Source of the DNA: Candidatus Halarchaeoplasma halalkaliphilum
GTDB taxonomy: Archaea; Thermoplasmatota; Thermoplasmata; Halarchaeoplasmatales; Halarchaeoplasmataceae
Direction: 5' to 3'
DNA length: 19,155 bases
Assembly (NCBI GenBank): GCA_007133925.1
Contig: SLLU01000005.1
Span: forward strand, 1 to 19,155
Part shown: positions 13,601-19,155 of the stretch, one piece after another
Layout of the letters: each line of letters starts with the position of its first letter
Numbering within the stretch: position 1 is the stretch's first letter
Position numbers and translations under genes: made by a program
The notes under the pieces: generated by a model
What the model was told of the DNA's origin: nothing
Database searches by the model: none
The model's input: the letters and a program-made list of their open reading frames with translations, nothing else

Positions 13601-15484
13601 ACGGTGTCTAATTCATATGCTACGGGAAGCGTGAGCGGTGGCAATCATATAGGCGGTCTGATGGGATTGAATTCGGAAGGCACGGTGTCTAATTCATATG
13701 CTACGGGAAGCGTGAGCGGAGATACAAATGTAGGCGGACTCGTGGGATCGAACTCAGAAGGCATGGTGGAGAACTCCTTCTGGGACACCGAGACAGGAAG
13801 TCCGGACAATGGGATCGGCGAGGGCAAGACCACCGTTGAGATGATGACTCAAAGCACTTTCACCGATGCAGGCTGGGACTTCACCATCCCTGGAACATGG
13901 GTAATGGCTGGCTATCCACATCTGCAGTGGGAGCATACCCTGGAGATCACTAATGTGAAAGAATTGCAGATGATGAAACTTGAACTTGATGCTAGTTATA
14001 CATTGATGAACGATCTAAACTTCTCTGAAGACGTGGGATGGGATGACGGTGAGCTGATATGGAACGATGGTGCGGGCTTTGATCCAATCGGGACGTACGA
14101 CAATTCGTTCACCGGTGTATTCGACGGCCAGAACTACCACATCTACGGATTGAAAATCAACAGGCCAAGCATGGATTTTGTTGGCCTCTTCGGATATGTT
14201 AGAGATGGTGAAGTTCGAAACGTGGTAATGCATGATGTGTGCGTGAGCGGGGACCGGTATGTCGGCAGATTAGTGGGGGAGAACTGGGGTGGCACGGTGA
14301 ATAACTCGTCTGCTACGGGTAACGTGAGCGGTAGCTCTTATGTAGGCGGTCTCGTGGGATTTAACTGGCTTGGCGCGGTGCATAACTCGTATGACACGGG
14401 AAGCGTGAGCGGTTCTAATCGTGTAGGAGGTCTCGTGGGATCTATCTACGACGGCACGGTGTGGAACTCTTATGCTACGGGCAACGTAAGCGGTAGTAGT
14501 CACGTGGGCGGTCTTGTGGGAGAGAACTGGTTTGGCACAGTGGGGAACTCTTATGCCACTAGAAACGTGAGCGGAGAAAATGAAGTAGGCGGTCTCGTGG
14601 GAAGGAACTACGACGGCACCGTAGAGAACTCTTATGCCATTGGAACCGTGAACGGTGACTTGGATGTAGGCGGTCTCGTGGGAATGAACTCTGGTGGCAC
14701 TGTGTTGAACTCGTATGCCACAGGAAACGTGAGCGGAGACGACCGGGTAGGAGGACTCGTGGGATCGAATTTTGGTTCTGTGAGCAACAGCTTTTACGAC
14801 ACCGACACCACTGGCCAGAGCGACACGTGGAAGGGAACTCCAAAAACCACCGTCGAGATGAAGACCCAGAGCACCTTTACCGAGGCTGGGTGGGACTTCG
14901 ACTATGTTTGGCACATGGTGGAAAACATAACATACCCTCTTTTACAGTGGGAGGAACTGCCGGAAACTACTCATATGGTATTGAATCTGAAGGCACACTC
15001 TGAAAGCGACGGGTGGAACTATGTTTCTTTCAACATCGATCTTGTTGATAATCGACTTGTAAAGATCCTTTCTGAGATAGAAGGGGATTATGATCGTTTG
15101 ATGTACTACGATGCTTCCACTGGTGAGTGGCAGAATTATGTCCCGGGAAGAGCCGAACATTTCAACAAACTGCACGCATGGGATAACACCATGGGTCTCT
15201 GGATACGGATGACCTCGGATGCAACGCTCACCGTAGAAGGATACATATCGACCAGCACCGACGTCACGCTACATCCAGGATGGAACATGGTGGGGCTACC
15301 CAGCGAGAGTGCCGGGAATCATGGACTGCCTCCGGAGGTTACCAGGATCGGTTACTTCGATGCTACTGAGGAGTATAACATCGCGTACACCGATGATGTG
15401 GCTGAATTCGTGTTCGAACCGGGCAAGGGTTACTGGTTGTACAACGGTGCCAACGAGCCAGTTACGTGGACGGTGGAGTACTGA
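10649..15484 (+). CDS. Giant secreted GLUG-repeat surface protein, 1611 residues
   Basis: A likely adhesin or cell-surface coat protein. Signal peptide at residues 1-22. About 33 GLUG repeats of mostly 26-30 residues, with consensus VGGLVGxNxGTVxNSYATG followed by a VSG turn. They form three modules: 16 repeats (to about 660), 10 repeats (about 665-1090) and 7 repeats (about 1092-1440). Each module opens with a Leu-Gln-Met-Met type start, a tyrosine-rich strand and GSFDGQ or a similar stretch, and closes with TQSTF, GWDF and a Leu-Gln-Trp-Glu or similar end. GLUG repeats are thought to build a beta solenoid. Residues about 1447-1611 form a C-terminal domain with two related Gly-Trp-Asn halves (GWNYVSF, GWNMVGL) and KGYWLYN near the end, and no TM segment. 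The gene stands alone between tRNA-Leu and a tRNA remnant. Partner and function are unknown. Confidence 0.93.
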   Translation: MKQKKMFVFGFVLMLVVSAVGFTIGVTSEVEENDFVEDVSEIFTWNDLNNIRNDPAGDYRLMNDLNETSAGYLDHNDPTTAGWQPIGDDDEHFTGSFDGQGYIISGLYIDRGDTDYVGLFGYLNEQAAVFDVMLEDVDVTGDGMVGALAGQIYGEINGSSATGTVSGYTRVGGLVGRNRGTVDSSYAFVTVYGDHTYIGGLVGTNSGDSIVSNSYAMGDVTGHQYVGGLNGGNWGVDSTVSNSYATGTVSGDESVGGIVGENNGGMIDNSSATGDVSGTGWNVGGLVGRNAGGTVSNSSATGDMSGTGWNVGGLVGDNRDTVENSYATGTVSGEYFVGGLVGYNGGTFGMVSNSYATGTVNGDDEVGGLVGRNDRRVENSYAMGTVSGGRYVGGLVGRNYGTDSTVSNSYATGNVSGEDFVGGLVGRNTVSRGTVSNTYATGTVSGDDYVGGLVGQNDGTVSNSYATGDVSGDDYIGGLVGYNMGTVENSYATGTVSSEYFVGGGLVGVSYGTVSNSYATGSVSGGRYVGGLAGANWLGTISNSYATGDVTRVSGSDDTEIGSFSGKNYRGVIINSYSTGLVIYEDAEDPVDKGFVGSVDTDGNYEMTGNLWDVETSGQNATSGNSTGLPTSHMMTRSNFNVHGWNFDNIWWMEDGETRPFLRMEWSTEIRNSHQLQMMAMDLTEDYTLVQDIDLTGYINDARRMWGTSPTVGAGWSPIGDDDEHFAGSFDGQGHTISGLYMDRGDTDYVGLFGYLNEQAAVFDVMLKDVDVTGDGMVGALAGENYGEINDSSATGNVSGYTGVGGLVGRNRGTVDSSFAFVTVAGDDTYIGGLVGTNSQVSIVNNSYAMGDVTGHAYVGGLNGGNWGAGSTIMNSYATGTVTGTGSFDSPVGGLVGGNNDGTVSNCYATGDVIGNGWHVGGLVGWNGGGTVTNSYATGDVSGSHYLGGLVGWNREGTVSNSYATGSVSGGNHIGGLMGLNSGGTVSNSYATGSVSGGNHIGGLMGLNSEGTVSNSYATGSVSGDTNVGGLVGSNSEGMVENSFWDTETGSPDNGIGEGKTTVEMMTQSTFTDAGWDFTIPGTWVMAGYPHLQWEHTLEITNVKELQMMKLELDASYTLMNDLNFSEDVGWDDGELIWNDGAGFDPIGTYDNSFTGVFDGQNYHIYGLKINRPSMDFVGLFGYVRDGEVRNVVMHDVCVSGDRYVGRLVGENWGGTVNNSSATGNVSGSSYVGGLVGFNWLGAVHNSYDTGSVSGSNRVGGLVGSIYDGTVWNSYATGNVSGSSHVGGLVGENWFGTVGNSYATRNVSGENEVGGLVGRNYDGTVENSYAIGTVNGDLDVGGLVGMNSGGTVLNSYATGNVSGDDRVGGLVGSNFGSVSNSFYDTDTTGQSDTWKGTPKTTVEMKTQSTFTEAGWDFDYVWHMVENITYPLLQWEELPETTHMVLNLKAHSESDGWNYVSFNIDLVDNRLVKILSEIEGDYDRLMYYDASTGEWQNYVPGRAEHFNKLHAWDNTMGLWIRMTSDATLTVEGYISTSTDVTLHPGWNMVGLPSESAGNHGLPPEVTRIGYFDATEEYNIAYTDDVAEFVFEPGKGYWLYNGANEPVTWTVEY
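10901..11385 (+). repeat. Intragenic segmental duplication, copy 1
   Basis: About 485 nt closely match 12800-13284 at a constant offset of 1899 nt (633 codons). They cover the module opening and the first four GLUG repeats. Long runs are identical, so modules 1 and 2 arose by duplication of a large block. Confidence 0.85.
12800..13284 (+). repeat. Intragenic segmental duplication, copy 2
   Basis: Partner of 10901-11385. Differences are mostly single bases and keep the reading frame. Module 3 (from about 13924) shares the protein pattern but not this DNA identity, so it is older or has a different source. Confidence 0.85.
13517..13759 (+). repeat. Three tandem 81-nt GLUG units, nearly identical in DNA
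   Basis: Units start at 13517, 13598 and 13679. The first two agree over 77 consecutive bases and the third shares the first half exactly. Each is 27 codons, one GLUG repeat. This is the youngest expansion in the gene. Confidence 0.85.
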
Positions 15485-15544
15485 CAGGAACACGGTATCC
15501 TGAAAGTACCACGAAGGAGCACTGGCTACGTGCACTATAGACAA

Positions 15545-15558
15545 ATTTACCAGTAAAT
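15545..15558. repeat. Small inverted repeat next to the tRNA remnant
   Basis: ATTTAC-CA-GTAAAT, directly before the tRNA-like sequence and 60 nt after the GLUG gene stop. It could help end the transcript, but no T tract follows. Confidence 0.5.
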
Positions 15559-15582
15559 AGGGTCTCAAATCCCTTCCCCGCA
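15559..15582 (+). pseudogene. Degenerate copy of the tRNA-Leu 3' end
   Basis: Aligned to the 3' end of tRNA-Leu (10214-10237), 22 or so of 24 bases agree: AGGGT, then CTCAAATCCCTT, then CCCCGCA, with one inserted base in the T loop side and one C lost from the acceptor. Weaker likeness (ATAGAC, AAATAGGG) reaches back to about 15536, suggesting a larger decayed tRNA. It cannot fold into a full tRNA. Confidence 0.7.
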
Positions 15583-15609
15583 TACTTTGATTTTCTGTAG
15601 CGGGGCGAA
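15580..15609 (+). repeat. Third copy of hairpin module B
   Basis: 28 of 30 bases match 10295-10324 (GCATACTTT, ATTTTC, TGTAGCGG, GCGAA). It begins with the GCA that ends the tRNA remnant. The 3' stem arm is missing. Confidence 0.8.
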
Positions 15610-15611
15610 CA

Positions 15612-15619
15612 GTTAAAAG
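15612..15619 (+). promoter_or_regulatory. TATA-like box of the second GNAT gene
   Basis: GTTAAAAG is centred 25 nt before ATG 15641, fitting a leaderless transcript. The bases before the ATG (CCTCCT) are not a ribosome site. The box begins directly after the hairpin module copy. Confidence 0.5.
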
Positions 15620-15640
15620 CCTGCTCAAACATAACCTCCT

Positions 15641-16432
15641 ATGGAAGATAATGCATATGTGCCTTTGAACGGAGACAATGTTGAGGACATAATATGCTGT
15701 CCGGGGGGTACGGAGGTGAAGAACAAGGCCTTCAAAGGAGACATCAGCCCGGTTTTGAGATGGAAGAGGGATATGGTGAGTATGGGTATGGAGGGTGTAA
15801 TACAGTACTGCAACGACGTTCCGGTGGGATTCGCGGAATACATGCCCACGGATAAGGCACCTATGCCACTCGAGGGATCCGGAACTTGCACACTGATATG
15901 CTTTCATTGGAAGAACTGTGATGATCGTAAACACCTGGACATGGAGTTGGAACTCCTCAGGCACACCATAGAGATGTGCAAAGGAGATTACGAAGGCATG
16001 GCTGCCCTGGCCTGGGACCATCCGGTGCATTTTCCCATAAGCATGATGGAAAAACTTGGTTTCGTCACCCTTGACAAACAGGAATACATACAACTGATGT
16101 GGCTTCCCTTTAAGGATGGGGCCGAAGAACCTGGTTTCGTTGATAGCACCTATATACCCGTGAAAGAATCTTCTTCACGAGAAGTGATCATAGAGCAGGG
16201 GTACAGCAACAGATGTCCGTACAGCATACACAATGCCAACAGGGTCAAGGGCATCGTAGAGGAGATAGGAAGGGAAAGAGTGGAGTACCATCTGCATACA
16301 ATAGATACCCGTGAAGAGGCCATCAGATTTGCAGTCTCACCCTGGAGCTGGGACTGGTTATACGTGAATGGTAAAGCTTCGGAGTTATTCGGAGTTAGCG
16401 ACGGTGAGTTGAAAAGACTGTTTTTGGAATGA
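15641..16432 (+). CDS. GNAT-like protein with C-terminal thioredoxin-like domain; acetyl-CoA loop degenerate
   Basis: A 263-residue paralogue of the protein at 4425-5228. Residues 10-155 keep the GNAT outline (VPVGFAEYMP strand near 60-69, MMEKLGF near 135-141). Where the other copy has KNQGVGRA, this one reads NCDDRKHLDMEL (92-103), with no G-x-G loop, so acetyl-CoA binding is doubtful. Residues about 181-250 are thioredoxin-like: EVIIEQGY strand, NRCPYS with a single cysteine C192, helix starting NANRV, and WLYVNGK strand. The helix start ANRV and the VNGK strand match the other copy. It is rich in cysteine (C19, C20, C57, C83, C87, C93, C113, C192). It could be a redox or binding protein rather than an enzyme. 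Confidence 0.85.
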   Translation: MEDNAYVPLNGDNVEDIICCPGGTEVKNKAFKGDISPVLRWKRDMVSMGMEGVIQYCNDVPVGFAEYMPTDKAPMPLEGSGTCTLICFHWKNCDDRKHLDMELELLRHTIEMCKGDYEGMAALAWDHPVHFPISMMEKLGFVTLDKQEYIQLMWLPFKDGAEEPGFVDSTYIPVKESSSREVIIEQGYSNRCPYSIHNANRVKGIVEEIGRERVEYHLHTIDTREEAIRFAVSPWSWDWLYVNGKASELFGVSDGELKRLFLE

Positions 16433-16492
16433 TTATATGGTTTTGTCCAAATATTGATTTAGAAGGAAAAAGAATATATTTGCGAGCAATGA

Positions 16493-16702
16493 TTGGTAGT
16501 TCAATCGTCAGAAAGAGTAAAACTCTTTAACAAGTTAGAGATTTTCGAAAAAATTAAAGGAAAAAGCCAAGATGTGGATACCATGAAGATGCGCGAACCT
16601 CACTATAAGGACAGAACATCTGTGCCGGGTGATGGATACTGGTCAAGGGAGGAAAGGCGCATGATCGGAATAAGAACAAACACCTCAGGTGGTGCAACAT
16701 GA
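16493..16702 (+). CDS. Doubtful small ORF overlapping the UbiA start
   Basis: Not recognised, and may not be a gene. The frame is open for 69 codons from TTG 16493, with ATG choices at 16583 and 16589. The product is basic, with a possible helix (FNKLEIFEKIKGK) and no known motif. Its TGA overlaps the ATG of the prenyltransferase (ATGA), which would suit coupled translation. Against it: no ATG at the 5' end, and the TATA-like box at 16473-16480 would start the RNA near 16503, inside the ORF. The alternative is a long untranslated leader for the prenyltransferase gene. Confidence 0.3.
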   Translation: MVVQSSERVKLFNKLEIFEKIKGKSQDVDTMKMREPHYKDRTSVPGDGYWSREERRMIGIRTNTSGGAT

Positions 16703-17664
16703 GTTCAACTTACAAAGGTATAAAGGATTCATATCCAGAGGCACCATCCAAAGTTGCGGATTACATACAGTTGTCGAGACCCTTCACCGTTTTCGCACCG
16801 GTTGTCATGGCATTCTGCATAATGGGTATAGAAAGATTATACCACGGAGACCTATTGTTCTTCGGCTCCACTTTTGTAACGAATGTTCTTTTGGCTGGTT
16901 TCTCCATGGGATTACTGCAGATCGTCGGACAGGTTTCCAACCAGATATGCGACGGTTCGGATTACGACACCATGGCCGGTAAAGGCTATAGACCGTTGTG
17001 TAGGGGCACTATCAGCGATAGCGAAGCATGGTCCTTGGTATTCATCGCCCTCATATTCGCCCTATCCATCGGGTTTTACGTCAGCAATGTATACGGTACA
17101 TTCATGATGATTCTTCTGTTCTTCGCAGTCTTTTACAATCTGGAGCCGATTCGGACCAAAAAAAGATTTGGCTGGAACAACTTCTGGCTGGCGGCCTCCA
17201 GGGGCTTCATACCCGTTGTCGCCTTCTGGTCGGTCAACGGAAATGTCACCGATGCCCTGCCTATCCTCCTTGGGTTCGTAGGATTTCTATATGTGTTCTC
17301 GACCAACTGGGTGAAGGACATCAACGATTATCAGGCAGACATCAAATACAATGTGGAAACCTTGGTGGTCAAGTTCAACGGAGACTTGAAGGCCATCTCC
17401 AAGATGATGATGATATTCGTGGCCATAAACACCGGATTGATTTTCCTGATAGTTTACCTGTATGCATGGGAATTCCTAGCCCTGCTGACCTTTGTCGTCT
17501 TTGCCTTCGTGATCCTGTTCAGACTCATGAAGAACAAGATAAAGAACATGGATCGCATGGAGAATACCCTAGAGTGGGTACTGTTCTACGTGGGACTAGC
17601 AGGGGGATATATGATCACGTTCTTCGTATTCAGGATACAGTACTTCGTGGAAAGGATACTCTGA
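16699..17664 (+). CDS. UbiA-family membrane prenyltransferase
   Basis: A 321-residue integral membrane enzyme with about 8-9 TM segments. First Asp-rich motif N81-x3-D85-x2-D88-x-D90 (NQICDGSDYD), followed by KGYRPLCRGTIS, the RP and IS positions typical of the family. Second motif D207-x2-D210-x3-D214 (KDINDYQAD), followed by VETLVVKFNG. FYNLEPIRTKKRFGWNN lies between them. These aspartates bind Mg-diphosphate of the prenyl donor. Archaeal members make membrane lipid (digeranylgeranylglyceryl phosphate), quinones or haem side chains; which one applies here cannot be told, and the first motif departs from the usual NDxxD form. AGGTGG at 16687-16692 serves the ATG. Convergent with the next gene, 5 nt apart. 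Confidence 0.92.
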   Translation: MSSTYKGIKDSYPEAPSKVADYIQLSRPFTVFAPVVMAFCIMGIERLYHGDLLFFGSTFVTNVLLAGFSMGLLQIVGQVSNQICDGSDYDTMAGKGYRPLCRGTISDSEAWSLVFIALIFALSIGFYVSNVYGTFMMILLFFAVFYNLEPIRTKKRFGWNNFWLAASRGFIPVVAFWSVNGNVTDALPILLGFVGFLYVFSTNWVKDINDYQADIKYNVETLVVKFNGDLKAISKMMMIFVAINTGLIFLIVYLYAWEFLALLTFVVFAFVILFRLMKNKIKNMDRMENTLEWVLFYVGLAGGYMITFFVFRIQYFVERIL

Positions 17665-17669
17665 TCGGT

Positions 17670-19155
17670 TTATTCTTCCAGCTTCTCTTTTGAAAAGAGA
17701 TCGTGGAAGTCCTTCTCCCAATCATCACCGAAGTCCTGGAGATCTTCCTGCTGCGCCTTCTTGTCCGTGGCAGCGACTTCTTCCTGCACCTTTATCTCGT
17801 ACTTGAATACCATGACCACTGCAGCTACCACAACCACCAGGATTATAACCAGAAGGGGCCAACTATCCATTATGTTGGCAGAACGCTCAACAGTGATACG
17901 GATGGGAGATTCGTGATTGTTTGTGTTTATGGTGATGGTGTGGCTGCCATCTTCCTCGGGTTTCCATGAGAACTCACCCTCATATTCAGCTCCGCCATCC
18001 AGGCTGAGGAATTTCCTAACGGTCTGGCCGTTTACAGTGAAATTCACATACTGTTCTCCGTAGGATTCACCGGTATTTCTGATTATGTAACTGATGGTCA
18101 CTATCTTACCCGTATAGGCCTCTGTTGGACGACCACGTATCTCAACGACAAAGTTTGCCGGAGTGAGGTCAAGTTCTATGAAATTTGCTGTGATCACCCG
18201 ATTACGATCCATGGTGACGGTTATGTTCGAGTTCTCTCGGCCTCCTGTGGGGTAGTCCCCGCTCCAGTGGCTGAATTCCCAACCATCTTCCGGGACAGCA
18301 TTGACGACCACATCAGTAACTTCTTCGTATGTGTATGTGTCCGGTTCGGGATCGGTTGTCCCCTCACCCTCAACTGATATGGTGAGTACGTAGCCTGTTC
18401 GTTCCTCGAAGTTTGCCGTGAGAACCTTGTCTCTATCCAGCGTTATATCTATGGTGGTACGACCCTGCTGTCCGAAGGGATGGTCTCCAGTCCAACCCTG
18501 GAACTCCCAGCCATTTGCGGCAACCGCCTCTAGCTTTACAACCGTGCCCTGAACGAATGTCTCCTCGTAAGGCATTGCTGCTGGAGTGCCGTCGATGGTT
18601 ACGAAGCCATCTCCCTCCACATTGATACTTAGGGTGCTGATAGGAGTATCTGAGGTGGTGAACTCCCATGTATCCGATGTCAAGGAGTGGTCCCCGTCCC
18701 GGGCGACGGCATACCATCTGTAGGTCTCCCCGTTCGCCAATCCGCTCCAAGTTACATAGGCCCTACCTCCGCTGACGATACCGGTATCGGTTCCTATCAG
18801 ACCATCGTTAGAGGCATCGTAGAATTCAACGTCGATGGTACTGCCACCCATGTGCTGTACAAGAACGCTCAGTTCTGGGTTGGCGCTGACCTCATCCGCA
18901 CCGTCCTCGGGTTGCGGGTCCGACGGGGCGAGTAAACCTTCTTCGAAGTTGGCGGTTATATCCGTCTCACCTGTTATCTCGATGGTGATCTCCCTGTCGT
19001 TCACTCCACCCTGGATTATACTGGCCGTATCTCCGGTCCACCGGGTGAACTGCCAACCGGTATCCGGAACAGCCGTGATCGCTATCTCATCACCGTGGGG
19101 ATGAACGTAGGTTCCCGGGGCCGGGTCGGTACTGCCTTGACCATCAACACCGATG
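17670..19155 (-). CDS. Anchored surface protein with InlB B-repeat-like and CARDB-like domains (5' part missing)
   Basis: The minus frame is open from the right window edge to TAA 17672-17670, 495 codons; the GTG at 19004-19002 is internal, not a start. Order, N to C: an InlB B-repeat-like domain (GWQFTRWTGD, ending DITANFEE), a fibronectin-III- or Ig-like domain (about 18640-18935, with GETYRWYAVARD), two further B-repeat-like domains (GWEFQGWTGD ... VLTANFEE; GWEFSHWSGD ... VITANFIE), a CARDB-like domain (about 17895-18175, with VTISYIIRNTGES), a TM helix (about 17803-17880) and a charged cytosolic tail of about 40 residues ending FSKEKLEE. B-repeats (ubiquitin-like beta folds) are common in surface adhesins. 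The signal peptide must lie outside the window. Confidence 0.88.
   Translation of the reverse strand, partial: IGVDGQGSTDPAPGTYVHPHGDEIAITAVPDTGWQFTRWTGDTASIIQGGVNDREITIEITGETDITANFEEGLLAPSDPQPEDGADEVSANPELSVLVQHMGGSTIDVEFYDASNDGLIGTDTGIVSGGRAYVTWSGLANGETYRWYAVARDGDHSLTSDTWEFTTSDTPISTLSINVEGDGFVTIDGTPAAMPYEETFVQGTVVKLEAVAANGWEFQGWTGDHPFGQQGRTTIDITLDRDKVLTANFEERTGYVLTISVEGEGTTDPEPDTYTYEEVTDVVVNAVPEDGWEFSHWSGDYPTGGRENSNITVTMDRNRVITANFIELDLTPANFVVEIRGRPTEAYTGKIVTISYIIRNTGESYGEQYVNFTVNGQTVRKFLSLDGGAEYEGEFSWKPEEDGSHTITINTNNHESPIRITVERSANIMDSWPLLVIILVVVVAAVVMVFKYEIKVQEEVAATDKKAQQEDLQDFGDDWEKDFHDLFSKEKLEE

Noticed and set aside
11100..13760. Regular DNA repeats that might suggest a CRISPR array
   Set aside because: The period is a multiple of three, the reading frame is kept, the 'spacers' are also similar, and the translation is a clear GLUG solenoid. 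No cas genes are present.
14270..14914. Minus-strand frame of 214 codons with a repeating His-Glu-Thr pattern
   Set aside because: The repeats are the reverse complement of the GLUG repeats; the frame stays open because the sense repeats avoid the matching codons.
15296..16093. Minus-strand frame of 265 codons across the end of the GLUG gene, the tRNA remnant and the second GNAT gene
   Set aside because: It spans three unrelated features on the other strand and its translation has no recognisable pattern.
16488..16529. 13-residue leader peptide starting at ATG 16488
   Set aside because: No ribosome site, and no amino-acid run or attenuator structure that would suggest control of the prenyltransferase gene.
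19002..19004. GTG as the start of the InlB-repeat protein
   Set aside because: The same frame is open up to the window edge and encodes another B-repeat domain upstream, so the GTG is internal.

Overview
The window looks like a piece of an archaeal genome. Most starts have AT-rich TATA-like boxes about 25-30 nt upstream. Several genes appear leaderless, while operon-internal genes carry GGAGG-type ribosome sites. The single tRNA has no encoded CCA and is followed by a T7 tract. The protein set (ABC-2 exporter, ArsR/thioredoxin/permease module, UbiA prenyltransferase, C11 peptidase, GLUG and InlB-like surface proteins) fits an uncultured, Thermoplasmatota-like euryarchaeal lineage. That placement is inference; no universal marker gene is present.

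Layout. (1) 1-1145 (minus, runs off the left edge): a type I membrane protein with a beta-rich ectodomain and a cytosolic RING/PHD-like zinc finger, divergent from (2) 1281-4316 (plus): an ABC ATPase and two paralogous ABC-2 permeases, each with a fibronectin-III-like domain inserted in the first outside loop. (3) 4425-5228 (minus): a GNAT acetyltransferase fused to a thioredoxin-like domain. (4) 5406-6023 (plus): a GyrI-like ligand-binding protein followed directly by a decayed tail of a third ABC-2 permease. (5) 6126-7797: an ArsR regulator convergent with a redox-disulfide protein and a UPF0718/ArsP-like permease, with a 20-bp palindrome just upstream of the permease start I prefer. (6) 7879-9582: a membrane-anchored clostripain (C11) peptidase, then a small charged protein on the minus strand. 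(7) 9830-10648: no protein gene. A dense array of DNA/RNA hairpins surrounds tRNA-Leu(CAA), with a perfect 65-nt direct repeat downstream. (8) 10649-15484: a 1611-residue secreted protein with about 33 GLUG repeats in three modules. It is followed at 15559-15582 by a degenerate copy of the tRNA-Leu 3' end and another copy of the hairpin module. (9) 15641-17664: a second GNAT/thioredoxin-like protein without a recognisable acetyl-CoA loop, a doubtful small ORF, and a UbiA-family prenyltransferase. (10) 17670-19155 (minus, runs off the right edge): a surface protein with InlB B-repeat-like domains, a CARDB-like domain and a C-terminal membrane anchor.

The common theme is the cell envelope: three type I anchored ectodomain proteins, a giant repeat protein, an exporter whose permeases carry their own ectodomains, and a lipid-type prenyltransferase. 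The strongest candidates for something undescribed are the hairpin modules that always follow a GCA, the tRNA-Leu remnant bracketing the GLUG gene, the permease ectodomains, and the divergent zinc-finger membrane protein.
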